The notes beneath the pieces are model-generated. The model was given only the letters and a program-made list of their open reading frames with translations, was not told the origin of the DNA and did not search any database. This document shows positions 41,708 to 50,885 of a DNA stretch of 64,000 bases, piece after piece. Made by a program: the position numbers and the translations under genes. Where the stretch lies: the NCBI RefSeq assembly GCF_003073135.1, contig NZ_PGDQ01000011.1, positions 124,001 to 188,000 of the forward strand, in the 5' to 3' direction. This DNA is from Euzebya rosea. GTDB taxonomy: Bacteria; Actinomycetota; Nitriliruptoria; Euzebyales; Euzebyaceae. Positions within the stretch are counted from its first letter, which is position 1, and each line of letters begins with the position of its first letter.

Positions 41708-42943
41708 ATGACCGAACACGACGACGCGCCGACCGACAGCCGACCCGGCCTCGCCGACCTGCGCGCGGTCCCGGGGTTCACCGCGGCGCTGGCCATCGGG
41801 GTGGTGGTGGGGCTGGGGTTCGGGCTGGTCATCCCGATCATCCCGGCGTTCGCCCGGTCCTTCGGGGTGGGGGTGTTCGCGGCCACGGCGATCGTCAGCG
41901 TGTTCGCCGGTGTGCGGCTGGTGTCAAACCTGGCCGTGGGGCCGCTGATCGACACCATCGGCATGCGGCGGGCAGTCGGCTGGGGGGCGCTGATCGTGGG
42001 GGCGTCCTCGCTGGCCAGCGCCGCTGCCCCGACCTACTGGTGGTTCCTGTTCGCCCGCGGCATCGGCGGGTTCGGCAGCGCCCTGTTCCTCGGCGCGCTG
42101 GTCACCCTCACCCTCGTCACCGCCCCGGCCAGCCTCCGCGGTCGCGCCGTGGGCACCATCCAGTCCTCCTTCCTCATCGGGTCCTCCTTCGGCCCGACCG
42201 TCGGCGGCGCGCTGGCCGAACCCCTCGGCCTGCGCTGGCCGTTCGTCATCTACGCCGCCGCCTGCGGCATCGCCGGGCTGGTCGCCTTCAGTCGGCTGCC
42301 CGGCCCCGAGGCACCGACCGACGACGACGCACTGCCCGACCGCTCGAGGAACCCGTTCGCCGGCTTCGGCCAGCTGCTGCGCACCCGCGAGCTGATCGCC
42401 GCCCTCGTCATGATGGCCGCCGTCCGCTGGACCCTCTCGGGCCTGCGGTTCTCCGTCGTGCCGCTGTTCGCCGAGGACGTGCTGTCCCTGGGCCCGGCGC
42501 TGCTCGGGATCGGCCTGACGGTCGCCTCGGTCGGCCAGCTGCTGCTGGTCGTCCCCGCCGGCCGCCTGATCGACATCCGCGGTCGACGCCCCGTGGGGAT
42601 CATCGGCTTCACGACCTTCGCGATCGTCTCGCTCGGCTTCGTCGTCCTCGACGGCACCTGGCCGTTCCTCGTCGCGATGGCCGCCTTCGGGCTGGTGACC
42701 GGCGCCACGAACCCCCTGCCCGCGGCCATCGTCGGTGACGTGGTCCGCAGGGACCGGGCCGGCAGGGCGGTCGGTGTGCTCAACACGGCCGGAGACCTCG
42801 GTTCCGTCGGCGGGCCGCTCGTCCTCGGCGCCCTCGTGGAGGGGTTCGGCTTCACCAGCGCCTTCGTCACCACCGCCGCCCTGCTGCTGGGCGCCGCGGC
42901 CCTCGCGGTGAGGATGCGCGAGACGATGCCCGCGACCGCGTAG
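41708..42943 (+). CDS. MFS transporter
   Basis: 411 residues with twelve hydrophobic segments in two six-helix halves and a polar central loop near residue 200 ('PGPEAPTDDDALPDRSR'). The A-loop signature appears as 'GPLIDTIGMRRAVGWG' after helix 2, with a matching 'AGRLIDIRGRRPVG' in the second half. It resembles drug or metabolite exporters of the DHA type; the substrate is unknown. It starts 42 bases after the NERD copy 2 stop. Confidence 0.9.
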   Translation: MTEHDDAPTDSRPGLADLRAVPGFTAALAIGVVVGLGFGLVIPIIPAFARSFGVGVFAATAIVSVFAGVRLVSNLAVGPLIDTIGMRRAVGWGALIVGASSLASAAAPTYWWFLFARGIGGFGSALFLGALVTLTLVTAPASLRGRAVGTIQSSFLIGSSFGPTVGGALAEPLGLRWPFVIYAAACGIAGLVAFSRLPGPEAPTDDDALPDRSRNPFAGFGQLLRTRELIAALVMMAAVRWTLSGLRFSVVPLFAEDVLSLGPALLGIGLTVASVGQLLLVVPAGRLIDIRGRRPVGIIGFTTFAIVSLGFVVLDGTWPFLVAMAAFGLVTGATNPLPAAIVGDVVRRDRAGRAVGVLNTAGDLGSVGGPLVLGALVEGFGFTSAFVTTAALLLGAAALAVRMRETMPATA

Positions 42944-43141
42944 ACCCCCGGCCAGCCGAATCGCGGAGGCGCTGGGAACCCTCCCGAGGGGTTGCGCGTC
43001 TCAAGTGCTGACACCCCCGAGCAACGTGGTCCACCCCGGACACGTCGTGCGGATGTCGACCCGACCACGGACCCAATCCCGCCGGGCCGCCAGGTTCCAC
43101 ACCCCCGTGACGCCGCGTCGTCACCACCACTTGGAGAGGCC

Positions 43142-43687
43142 ATGCAGACCGCCAAGCTCCCCGCCGCGCCACGCCCGACCATCATCGTCCTCGACGAGCC
43201 CCCGCCCATCCACGGCCTCGGCCCGGGTGGCCGGTCGACCGCCGCGATCGCCCTCGCCGTGGCCATCGCCGCGCTGACGACGGCCGTCTACCTCTACGTC
43301 GGCGACACCGACGCCGACGCCGACCCCACGACCGGTCCGCAGGACACCCTCGAGCTGTCCCTCGGCCAGGCCGACGCCCTCGCCAGCTGCCTGCCGTTCG
43401 AGCTCGCCATCCTCGCCGACATGTCCCCCGCCTTCGCGGCCACCGCCACGAGCGTGGAGGAGGGGACGGTCACCCTGTCGGTCGACCGCTGGTTCGCCGG
43501 TGGCGAGGCCGAGACGGTCATGCTGCATGCCCCCGCCGGCATGGACGGCCTGATCGCCGGGTTCGACCTGCGGGTCGGCCAGCGGTACCTGCTGACCGCC
43601 TCCAACGACACCGTCAACTACTGCGGCTACAGCGGTCCGGCGACCCCGGCGTTCGAGGCCGCGTTCGAGCAGGCCTTCGCCACCTGA
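43142..43687 (+). CDS. Single-pass membrane protein with NTR/OB-like extracellular domain
   Basis: 181 residues; GGAGAGG precedes ATG 43142. About 35 cytoplasmic residues lead to one membrane segment ('STAAIALAVAIAALTTAVYLYV', about 40-61), an Asp-rich spacer, and an extracellular part. The latter's pattern, 'CLPFELAILADMSPAFAATATSVEEGTVTLSVDRWFAGG' and then 'LRVGQRYLLTAS', resembles NTR/TIMP-like OB folds, with cysteines near each end. Function unknown. The 198 bases upstream of it carry no clear element. Confidence 0.65.
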   Translation: MQTAKLPAAPRPTIIVLDEPPPIHGLGPGGRSTAAIALAVAIAALTTAVYLYVGDTDADADPTTGPQDTLELSLGQADALASCLPFELAILADMSPAFAATATSVEEGTVTLSVDRWFAGGEAETVMLHAPAGMDGLIAGFDLRVGQRYLLTASNDTVNYCGYSGPATPAFEAAFEQAFAT

Positions 43688-43756
43688 CCTGCCGCGCCGC
43701 GAGGTTCGGGGTACCCCCCTGATGCCGCCGATGCGGCCCCGGTGTGGAGTGCGGGC

Positions 43757-44428
43757 ATGCGAAACGCCTCCACCTCCGTGCTTGCCCTGTTGCTGCTGCT
43801 GACCTGCCTGGCATGCGGCGACGACTCCGCCGGGGCGGACGCCGCCGGCGAGGCGACCGCCACCGTGGAGTCCGAGGACACACGGGCAACCCCCACCGCC
43901 GACACCCCGGCGACCGACACCGCCACGACCGAGCCAGCCACGACCGAGCCGGCCACGACCAAGCCAGCCACGACCGACGACAGCAGCGCACCGGCCGTCG
44001 CTGCCGAGCCGCTGGGTCCAATCGAGCTGGAGCCGACCGGCGAGGCCATCTGCGGGGTCGTGGCCGACCTCGACTTCAGCGCCGTCAACGACGCCACGGA
44101 CGTGCCGTTGCAGCCCGGGGACGACCGCTGCCTGTGGCTGCCGTCGGACGGCCGGACGATCGACTTCGGCACGTGGGTCGCTGACGACCCCGACGACGCC
44201 ACCGGCGAGACCCTGCTCGCCCAGTCCACTCCCGGCAACCCCAACACCGAGGTCGCCCCGTTGACCAGCCTCGGTCGCCCGGCCCTGACGGCCTCGACCG
44301 AGGCGACCAACGGGGTCCACGTCCTGCTGAACGACAGGTTCGTCCTGATCGTCAAGACCTTCGAGGGCTACACGCTGGACGAGCTGACGGACCTGGCCAG
44401 CCAGTTCTTGGCGGCGGCCGCCGGTTGA
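43757..44428 (+). CDS. Putative lipoprotein
   Basis: 223 residues. 'MRNASTSVLALLLLLTCLACGDD' is a lipoprotein-type signal with the acceptor Cys at residue 20, although its lipobox (CLAC) lacks the usual Leu three residues before. A Thr/Ala/Pro/Glu linker with repeats follows (about 30-80), then a domain of about 140 residues with paired cysteines ('EAICGVVADLDF' and 'DDRCLWLPSDG'). This resembles DUF3558-like actinobacterial lipoproteins, but I cannot be sure. Confidence 0.7.
   Translation: MRNASTSVLALLLLLTCLACGDDSAGADAAGEATATVESEDTRATPTADTPATDTATTEPATTEPATTKPATTDDSSAPAVAAEPLGPIELEPTGEAICGVVADLDFSAVNDATDVPLQPGDDRCLWLPSDGRTIDFGTWVADDPDDATGETLLAQSTPGNPNTEVAPLTSLGRPALTASTEATNGVHVLLNDRFVLIVKTFEGYTLDELTDLASQFLAAAAG
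43922..43978 (+). repeat. 15-bp tandem repeat in the lipoprotein linker
   Basis: About 3.8 units of a 15-base repeat beginning GCCACGACCGAGCCA encode (A-T-T-E/K-P) units. Being in frame, changes in copy number only alter linker length. Confidence 0.7.
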
Positions 44429-44435
44429 CGTGCGA

Positions 44436-45485
44436 TCAGCTGGCGGAGACCTCCTCCGCCAGCGCCGCGTGGACGCGGGGGGCGACCTCGCGGCCGTACA
44501 GCTCGATGGATCGCATCATCGCCTCGTGGGGCAGCGTGCCGGCGGACAGCTTCAGGTCGATGCGGTCCAGTGACAGGTCCTTCGCCGCCTCGACCAGCTT
44601 GGCGGCGACGGTCTCGGGCGAGCCCACCATCAGCGCCCCCTCGGGCCCGGCGGCGGCCTCGTACTGCTCGCGGGTCATGGGCGGCCAGCCCCGCTCGGCG
44701 CCAATGCGGGCATGCAGGGCGCGGTGGTGGGGCCACAGCTCGTCCAGCGCCTGACGGTCGGTCTCGGCGATGTGGCCGGGCAGGTGCGCCCCGACGGGCT
44801 GGCGGTCCTTCCCCAGCTGGTCCAGGGCTCGGTGGTAGAGGTCGACCAGCGGGGTGAAGCGGACGGGTGAGCCGCCGATGATGGCCAGCATCAGCGGCAG
44901 GCCGTAGCGGGCGGCCCGGACGACGGACTCGGGGCTGCCGCCGACGCCGACCCATGCCTTCAGCCCACCCTCGGTGGGCGGCCACACGACCTGCTCGTCG
45001 AGGCCCGCGCGGACGGTGCCCTGCCAGGTGACCGGGCCCTCCTCCAGCAGCCGGGCGAACAGGTCCAGCTTCTCCTCGAACAGCCGCTCGTAGTCGTGCA
45101 GGTCCAGCCCGAACAGCGGGAAGGACTCGGTGAAGGACCCCCGGCCGAGGATGACTTCCGCCCGCCCGTTGGAGACTGCGTCGAGGGTGGAGAACCGCTG
45201 GAACACCCGAACGGGATCGTCCGAGCTGAGCACCGTCACGGCCGACCCCAGCTTGATCCGCGAGGTCCGGCCCGCGATGGCCGCGAGGACCACCTCCGGC
45301 GAGGACACGGCGAAGTCGTCGCGGTGGTGCTCGCCGATGCCGATGAAGTCCAGGCCGACCTGCTCGGCAAGCACGGCCTCCTCCACGACGTTGCGGATGA
45401 CCTCCGCCGGGTGCAGCCGGTTCCCCGACGCGTCGACGGTGACGTCGCCGAAGGTGTCGACACCCAGCTCGATGCGGGACTCCAT
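44436..45485 (-). CDS. LLM-class flavin-dependent oxidoreductase (luciferase-like)
   Basis: 349 residues from ATG 45485 (GGAGGAGAGG upstream). It has the bacterial luciferase-like TIM barrel: 'GLDFIGIGEHHRDDF', 'RIKLGSAVTVLSSDDPVRVFQRFSTLDAVSNGRAEVILGRGSF', 'WVGVGGSPESVVRAARYGLPLML' and 'VGSPETVAAKL'. Such enzymes oxidise substrates with reduced FMN or F420; 'EHHRDDF' and 'GRGSFTES' resemble the FMN-using group. An A/T-rich palindrome 26 bases upstream of the start is a likely operator. Confidence 0.9.
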   Translation of the reverse strand: MESRIELGVDTFGDVTVDASGNRLHPAEVIRNVVEEAVLAEQVGLDFIGIGEHHRDDFAVSSPEVVLAAIAGRTSRIKLGSAVTVLSSDDPVRVFQRFSTLDAVSNGRAEVILGRGSFTESFPLFGLDLHDYERLFEEKLDLFARLLEEGPVTWQGTVRAGLDEQVVWPPTEGGLKAWVGVGGSPESVVRAARYGLPLMLAIIGGSPVRFTPLVDLYHRALDQLGKDRQPVGAHLPGHIAETDRQALDELWPHHRALHARIGAERGWPPMTREQYEAAAGPEGALMVGSPETVAAKLVEAAKDLSLDRIDLKLSAGTLPHEAMMRSIELYGREVAPRVHAALAEEVSAS

Positions 45486-45510
45486 GACCTCTCCTCCACT
45501 CGCAGCAGCA

Positions 45511-45524
45511 ATAGTTAGAACTAT
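45511..45524 (-). promoter_or_regulatory. A/T-rich palindromic operator before the LLM gene
   Basis: ATAGTT-AG-AACTAT is a perfect inverted repeat in an otherwise G/C-rich stretch, centred about 32 bases upstream of the LLM oxidoreductase start. Its size and composition fit a MarR/HxlR-type repressor site overlapping the promoter. The regulator gene is not in the window. Confidence 0.55.
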
Positions 45525-45614
45525 AACGATATGGGTGGATGCCGCATTCCCGTCCCCATTGTCCACAGCCGAAGCGACCTTGACGGACGTTCCCGGACGT
45601 GTCCCACTACCGTC

Positions 45615-46202
45615 ATGGCCATGACCGAGGTGCTCGCCGAGCTGTCAGACACCATCCGCCCGATCTCCCGTCGGGAGTTCAACGCCTGGGGTGCCGACGG
45701 CTGGTTCGACGACGAGCGGGTCGAGCTGATCGACGGGGTGATCGTGGCCATGGCAGCCGAGGGTGGACCGCACCTGAAGGTGGTGATGTGGCTGACCAAC
45801 CACGTCGCCCGTCACCTCGACCCCGACCGGATGGTGGGCGTCTCCCACCCGTACGCCGTCAGCGAGTTCAGCCAGCCGGTACCGGACCTCGCGATCGTCA
45901 GGACCGCTGACTTCCACGCCATCACCGACGCCGTCACCGCTGCCGAGCTGGTCGTCGAGGTCGCCCACTCCAGCCGCCGGCGCGACCTGGTCGTGAAGGC
46001 CCGCCTGTACGCCGAGGCGGCCGTGCCGGAGTACTGGGTCCTGGACCTGGTCCAGCGTCGTCTGGTCGTCCACACCGACCCCGTCGACGGGGCCTACCGG
46101 ACCGTCGAGGCCAGGGACGTGGACGCCATGCCGGGCAACGCCGAGGTCGAGGTGCTCGGGGTCACGGTCCCGCTCGCCACGGTGTTCTCGCTGACCGCCT
46201 GA
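45615..46202 (+). CDS. Uma2-family (DUF820) putative restriction-endonuclease-fold protein
   Basis: 195 residues. The PD-(D/E)xK-like Uma2 order is clear: 'RVELIDGVIVAMAAEGGPH', 'PVPDLAIV' (Asp), 'AELVVEVAHSSRRRDLVVKARLYAEAAVPEYWVLDL' with the E and K positions present. Function in cells is unknown. Translation may start at ATG 45615 or 45621. Followed by a short hairpin repeat and convergent with the ACP-FAAL-PlsC gene. Confidence 0.85.
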   Translation: MAMTEVLAELSDTIRPISRREFNAWGADGWFDDERVELIDGVIVAMAAEGGPHLKVVMWLTNHVARHLDPDRMVGVSHPYAVSEFSQPVPDLAIVRTADFHAITDAVTAAELVVEVAHSSRRRDLVVKARLYAEAAVPEYWVLDLVQRRLVVHTDPVDGAYRTVEARDVDAMPGNAEVEVLGVTVPLATVFSLTA

Positions 46203-46220
46203 GGCACGCCGCTTGGCCTG

Positions 46221-46243
46221 TTGTCGCTGCAAGGTGCGACCGA
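46221..46243. repeat. Intergenic hairpin repeat, copy 1
   Basis: TTGTCGCTGCAAGGTGCGAC plus three bases; GTCGC and GCGAC form a five-base stem. It matches 55979-56001 at 20 of 23 positions. Both copies sit between convergent genes, suggesting a shared terminator-like or repeat element. Confidence 0.55.
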
Positions 46244-46271
46244 ACACCCCTGGCCGGACGCGACCGGCCGC

Positions 46272-49058
46272 TCAGCCCAGGTCGGTCTCGCCGCAGTGCA
46301 GGCCGATGTGGGCGCGGGCGGCATCGCGGAGCTGCAGCGTTGCGGCCCAGCCCGACCCCGAGGGGAGGATCGGGTCGCCGACGACGAGGTCGATGGTGCC
46401 GCGACGCAGATGGGTGGAGGGAGGGGCCAGCACCCGGCGGCTGCCCCGGATCGCGACGGGGACCACGGGCACACCGGCCGTCGCCGCGACGTCGAAGGCA
46501 CCCAGACGGAACGGGCGCAGCCCGCGAACGCGGTCCAGGCCGCCCTCGGGGAAGACCACCAGGTAGCTGCGGCTGTCCAGCGTCGCCGACAGCGCAGCCA
46601 CGTCGGCGACCCCCTGCGTGCGGTCGTGGCGTTCGACGAACACCGCACCCAGCCGTCGCAGGACGAACCCCTCGATCGGCTTGTCGGCCAGCGCCTCCCC
46701 GACGACGAACCGGACGGCACCGGGCACGTGGGCCGACAGGGCCAGCCCGTCGATCCAGCTGGCGTGGTTGGCGACCACCACCGCTGGCGGGGGCGGCCAA
46801 TCCCCCCTCACCACCGCAGGCGTGCGCGTCAGCCGCATGACCCCACGAAGGACCCGGCGAACCAGCGCCCACCGCAGCGCCCGGCCAGGCACCAGCGCCA
46901 CGAGCAGGGCGAGGGGCACGACGACGGTGACCGCGAGCAGCCTCGCCCATGCCGCATGGCCGGCCTCCACGACCCGACCACGCACCCCGCGGAGGCTGCT
47001 GGGGATCCCGAGCCAGCCGAAGCGGGCCAGCTGCATCCACGCCGCACGGACCGGCCGCTCCAGCTGCCCGTCGGCGTGGCGTGCCGCCGTCTCGGCCCGG
47101 CGCAGCTTGCCGCTGGACGTCTTGGGCACGGCCCCCGGGCCGACCAGCACGATCTCGTCGGGCGGGGTCTCGACCACCGCGACGGCCGCGTCGAGGATCC
47201 GGCCGCGGATGGCCTCCCGTGCCGCCGGGTCGGTCTCGCGGGTCTCCGCCACCACGACCAGCCGTTCGGTGCCCCGCTCGGCGTCGCCCACCCCGAACGC
47301 GGCGACGCAGCCGGCCCGGACGCCGTCGACGGTGCCGATGACCTGCTCGAGCTCCTGGGGGTGCAGGTTGCGGCCGGCGCGGATGATCAGGTCCTTGACG
47401 CGGCCGGTGATGACGATGTCGCCGTCGGCCAGGTAGCCGAGGTCGCCGGTGTCCAGCCAGTCACCGTCACGCAGGGCCCGGGTGGCCTCGTCGTTGCGGA
47501 GGTACCCGCGGGTCGCCGACGGCCCGGTGAACTGGATGCGGCCCTGCGTCCGGTCGGACACGGCACGGCCGGTCCGGTCGACCACGCGGATGGCGTAGCC
47601 GGGCAGCGGTTGTCCGCAGGCGGCCAGCTCGAGCACGTCCGACCCCGCGGCGTCTGGGAGGACCGGCTCGGCCACCCCACCACGCGGCAGCCGGTCCCGG
47701 CTGATCCGGTCGATGATCGGCGGGCGGCCGACGGGCGGGAAGGCCAGCCCGACGGCGGCCTCGGCCAGTCCGTAGACGGGCGCGAGCGCCTGGGGGCGCA
47801 GGCCGACCGGGCCGAACCGCTCGGCGAACCGTCGGAGGGTGTCGGGACCGACCGCTTCGGCCCCGTTGAACGCCAGCCGCCACGTGGACAGGTCGAGGGT
47901 GGCCAGCTGCTCGTCGGTGACGCGGCGCAGGCACAGCTCGTAGCCGAAGTTGGGTGATGCGGCGAGGGTGCCACCGTGGTCGGTGATGGCCTGCAGCCAC
48001 GACGCCGGGCGGACGAGGAAGTCCTGCGGTGGCATCGAGATCAGCCGCATGCCGACGTGGAGGCTCCCGAGCCACGCGCCGATCAGGCCCATGTCGTGGT
48101 ACAGCGGCAGCCAGCTGACGAACACGTCGTCGGGGGCGGCTTGGATGACCTGCGCCATCGCGTCGATGTTGACGACGAGGTCGCGGTGGCTGAGCACGAC
48201 GCCCTTCGGGGCCCCGGTGCTGCCGGAGGTGTACTGCACCAGGGCGACATCGTCGGGGCCGGCCCGGGGCAGGGGGTCGGTGCCGTCGACCTCGGCCAGC
48301 TCGTCGGCGGTGCAGACGTGGCGGAGCGTCGTGACGTGGGCGCGCATGAGCGTGGCGAGCGATCGGCCCTCGGGGACGGTGATCAGGATGCTGGCGTGGG
48401 CGTTGTCGAGGATGTGGCGTTGCCGCTGCAGGTGCTCGCCGATGCGTGAGGGGCGGTCCGGCGGGTAGATCGGCACGGCGGTGCAGCCGGCCAGGAGGAC
48501 GCCGAGGAAGGACACGAAGTAGTCGCGGCCGGTCGGCAGCATCAGTGCGATGGCGTCCCCGGGTTGAGCACCACGTCCGTGCAGCCCGTGGGCGACGGCC
48601 AGCGCCTGGTCGTGCAGCTCGGCGTAGGTCAGCTCGACGGGACGGGCGTCGTCGAGCAGGCGCAGGTGCGGCCGGTCGGGATGGGTCGCCAGGTGCCAGT
48701 CGAGGCTGTCGAGGAGGGTCGGCAGGTCGGTCGGCCGGGGGCCGTCGGCGGCCGTGGGGACGACCGGCGCAGGAGCGGACGTGGACGCGGTGGCCGTGTT
48801 CGGGGCTTCGCCGTCCACCAGCAGGTCCCGCAGGGTGGTGGCGGTGCCGAGCAGCTCGGCCGGCATCCTCGTGCCCCGCGCGTCCTCGAGCCTGGACAGC
48901 AGCTCGGCCAGCGCGAGGCTGTCCAGCGCCAGGTCGCGCTCGAGGTCGCTGTCCAGCGTCACGGTCGGGTGGCCGCGCGGCCGCAGCTCGTCCAGCAACG
49001 CGGCGGTCACCGACACGACCAGACCGGCATCATCGCCGGATGACCGAATCGCCGTCAC
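46272..49058 (-). CDS. Trifunctional ACP - fatty-acyl-AMP ligase - PlsC acyltransferase
   Basis: 928 residues from GTG 49058. Residues 10-85 are an acyl-carrier domain with S47 ('ALDSLALAE') for phosphopantetheine. Residues 115-680 are an adenylating enzyme of the FAAL type, with P-loop 'YTSGSTGAPKGVV' (276-288), 'WLPLYHDMGL' and 'GDLGYLADGDIVITGR'. A hydrophobic span at about 700-722 leads to a PlsC lysophosphatidate-acyltransferase domain with 'NHASWID' (N764-H765...D770) and 'FPEGG' (836-840). One chain could activate a fatty acid, hold it as thioester and transfer it to a lipid acceptor at the membrane. Confidence 0.92.
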   Translation of the reverse strand: MTAIRSSGDDAGLVVSVTAALLDELRPRGHPTVTLDSDLERDLALDSLALAELLSRLEDARGTRMPAELLGTATTLRDLLVDGEAPNTATASTSAPAPVVPTAADGPRPTDLPTLLDSLDWHLATHPDRPHLRLLDDARPVELTYAELHDQALAVAHGLHGRGAQPGDAIALMLPTGRDYFVSFLGVLLAGCTAVPIYPPDRPSRIGEHLQRQRHILDNAHASILITVPEGRSLATLMRAHVTTLRHVCTADELAEVDGTDPLPRAGPDDVALVQYTSGSTGAPKGVVLSHRDLVVNIDAMAQVIQAAPDDVFVSWLPLYHDMGLIGAWLGSLHVGMRLISMPPQDFLVRPASWLQAITDHGGTLAASPNFGYELCLRRVTDEQLATLDLSTWRLAFNGAEAVGPDTLRRFAERFGPVGLRPQALAPVYGLAEAAVGLAFPPVGRPPIIDRISRDRLPRGGVAEPVLPDAAGSDVLELAACGQPLPGYAIRVVDRTGRAVSDRTQGRIQFTGPSATRGYLRNDEATRALRDGDWLDTGDLGYLADGDIVITGRVKDLIIRAGRNLHPQELEQVIGTVDGVRAGCVAAFGVGDAERGTERLVVVAETRETDPAAREAIRGRILDAAVAVVETPPDEIVLVGPGAVPKTSSGKLRRAETAARHADGQLERPVRAAWMQLARFGWLGIPSSLRGVRGRVVEAGHAAWARLLAVTVVVPLALLVALVPGRALRWALVRRVLRGVMRLTRTPAVVRGDWPPPPAVVVANHASWIDGLALSAHVPGAVRFVVGEALADKPIEGFVLRRLGAVFVERHDRTQGVADVAALSATLDSRSYLVVFPEGGLDRVRGLRPFRLGAFDVAATAGVPVVPVAIRGSRRVLAPPSTHLRRGTIDLVVGDPILPSGSGWAATLQLRDAARAHIGLHCGETDLG

Positions 49059-49189
49059 CCCGCCAGTGTCGCCGATCGGCGTGCCCTTGGGGAGGGGGGT
49101 GGTGTCGGCAGGCCGGGGGGACTAGGGTCAGATCTCGTCAGAGTCGGGACGTGGGCACCTCGACATTCTTGCCATTCAGGAGGATGTTG

Positions 49190-50797
49190 ATGAACCGCCA
49201 TGCCCATCTCGGCGCGCTCCTCGCGCTGCTGCTCGCCGTCAGCCTGCTGCCGACCGTCGCCGGTGCCGCACCGTCCGGCAACGCCTGTCTCACCCGCAAC
49301 CTGAACCAGACCAACAAGCTGCTCGCCTGTGTCAATGCCGACGACGTCCTCGTCCACATGGAGGCGTGGCAGGCGATCGCCGACGCCAACGGCGGGACGC
49401 GCGCATCCGGTACCCCCGGCTACGACGCCTCCGCGGACTACGTCGCCGACCTGCTCGAGGCGGCCGGCTACACCGTCGAGCGCCAGGTCTTCGACTTCAG
49501 CCTGTTCACGGAGAACTCCAGCTCCCTCGTGGCGGACGGCACACCCATCGAGACCCAGGCCTTCGCCTTCTCGGGCAGCGGCACCGTCCTCGGCGGCAAC
49601 GTCATCCCGGTCGACCTCGACCTCGGGCTGGGCAACGCATCCACGTCGGGCTGCGAACCCGCCGACTTCGTCGGACTCGACTGGTCCGGGCCCGATGACA
49701 TCGCGTTGATCCAGCGCGGGGCCTGCTTCTTCAGCGACAAGGCCCTGAACGCCCAGGCCGCCGGGGCGGAGGCCGTCATCATCTTCAACCAGGGCAACAC
49801 GGCCGACCCGGGCCGTCAGGACATCATCGGGGGCACGCTCGGCGAGGGTGTCGTGGGCGTCCTGACCATCCCGGTCCTGGACACCTCCTACTCCGACGGC
49901 CTGGTGGTGCTCGGGGCGACGACAGTCGACCTGTCCGCCGACACCACCATCGTCACCAGCACCACCGAGAACGTCATCGGCGACCTGCCGGGCGTGAACC
50001 CCGACAACGTCGTCATGGCCGGTGCGCACCTGGACTCGGTGGCTGCGGGTCCGGGCATCAACGACAACGGGAGCGGCTCGGGTGCGCTGCTGGCCATCGC
50101 GCTGGCGCTCGGCAACAACACGAAGTACACGCCGCAGAACACCCTGCGGTTCGCGTGGTGGGGTGCGGAGGAATCCGGCCTCATCGGGTCCGAGCAGTAC
50201 GTGTTCAACCCGGACTTCGGCCTGACGCAGGAGGAGTACGACGCGCTCGCGCTGTACCTCAACTTCGACATGGTCGGCTCGCCGAACTTCATCTACGGCG
50301 TCTACGACGCCGACGAGTCCACGTTCCCCGCACCCGTCTTCATCCCGCCGGGGTCGGCGGAGCTCGAGGACCTGTTCGAGGCCTTCTACTCGGCCAACAA
50401 CATCCCCTACGAGGACTCCGAGTTCTCCGGGCGGTCGGACTACCAGGCGTTCATCGACGTCGGCATCCCCGCCAGCGGGCTGTTCACGGGGGCCGAGGGC
50501 GTCAAGACCGAGGAGCAGCAAGCCATCTGGGGCGGCACCGCCGGTGACCAGTACGACCCCTGCTACCACCTGGCCTGCGACACGATCGACAACCCCAGCA
50601 CCGAAGCGCTGGACGTCAACGTCGACGCGATCGCCTACGCCATCTTCAACCTGGCGGCCTCCACCGAGGCCATCAACGGCGTGCCGGGCACCAGCCTGCC
50701 GGGCCGTGGCCCCGACGACGTCGTCCTCGACGGGCCGCAAGGCACGTTCCTCAGCGGTGGTGGTTCGCACATCGACCACGGGCAGGCGTCGGAGTAG
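49190..50797 (+). CDS. Secreted M28-family metallopeptidase with PA domain
   Basis: 535 residues from ATG 49190 (AGGAGG six bases upstream). Signal peptide at 1-27. A PA domain (about 150-260, 'LIQRGACFFSDKALNAQAAGAEAVIIFNQG') is inserted before the M28 zinc-peptidase core: 'MAGAHLDSVAAGPGINDNGSG' (His and Asp), 'WWGAEESGLIGSEQYV' (Glu), 'NFDMVGSPN' (Asp) and 'YHLACDTIDN' (His). This matches aminopeptidase S/Y-like enzymes that release N-terminal residues outside the cell. All metal ligands seem present. A strong terminator follows. Confidence 0.92.
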   Translation: MNRHAHLGALLALLLAVSLLPTVAGAAPSGNACLTRNLNQTNKLLACVNADDVLVHMEAWQAIADANGGTRASGTPGYDASADYVADLLEAAGYTVERQVFDFSLFTENSSSLVADGTPIETQAFAFSGSGTVLGGNVIPVDLDLGLGNASTSGCEPADFVGLDWSGPDDIALIQRGACFFSDKALNAQAAGAEAVIIFNQGNTADPGRQDIIGGTLGEGVVGVLTIPVLDTSYSDGLVVLGATTVDLSADTTIVTSTTENVIGDLPGVNPDNVVMAGAHLDSVAAGPGINDNGSGSGALLAIALALGNNTKYTPQNTLRFAWWGAEESGLIGSEQYVFNPDFGLTQEEYDALALYLNFDMVGSPNFIYGVYDADESTFPAPVFIPPGSAELEDLFEAFYSANNIPYEDSEFSGRSDYQAFIDVGIPASGLFTGAEGVKTEEQQAIWGGTAGDQYDPCYHLACDTIDNPSTEALDVNVDAIAYAIFNLAASTEAINGVPGTSLPGRGPDDVVLDGPQGTFLSGGGSHIDHGQASE

Positions 50798-50820
50798 CCC
50801 GACCCCGCCATCGGTACGAC

Positions 50821-50847
50821 GAGGGGCACCCCACCGGGGTGCCCCTC
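50821..50847. terminator. 12-bp perfect stem-loop
   Basis: GAGGGGCACCCC (50821-50832), loop ACC, GGGGTGCCCCTC (50836-50847), between the convergent M28 and PHP-hydrolase genes. A strong bidirectional terminator. Confidence 0.8.
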
Positions 50848-50885
50848 CGGTTGACTGGCCGCCAGCGAGCGACCGGGGCCGGGCT

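Noticed and set aside
46221-47957. Plus-strand open frame opposite the ACP-FAAL-PlsC gene
   Set aside because: Antisense shadow; the minus frame has all catalytic motifs.
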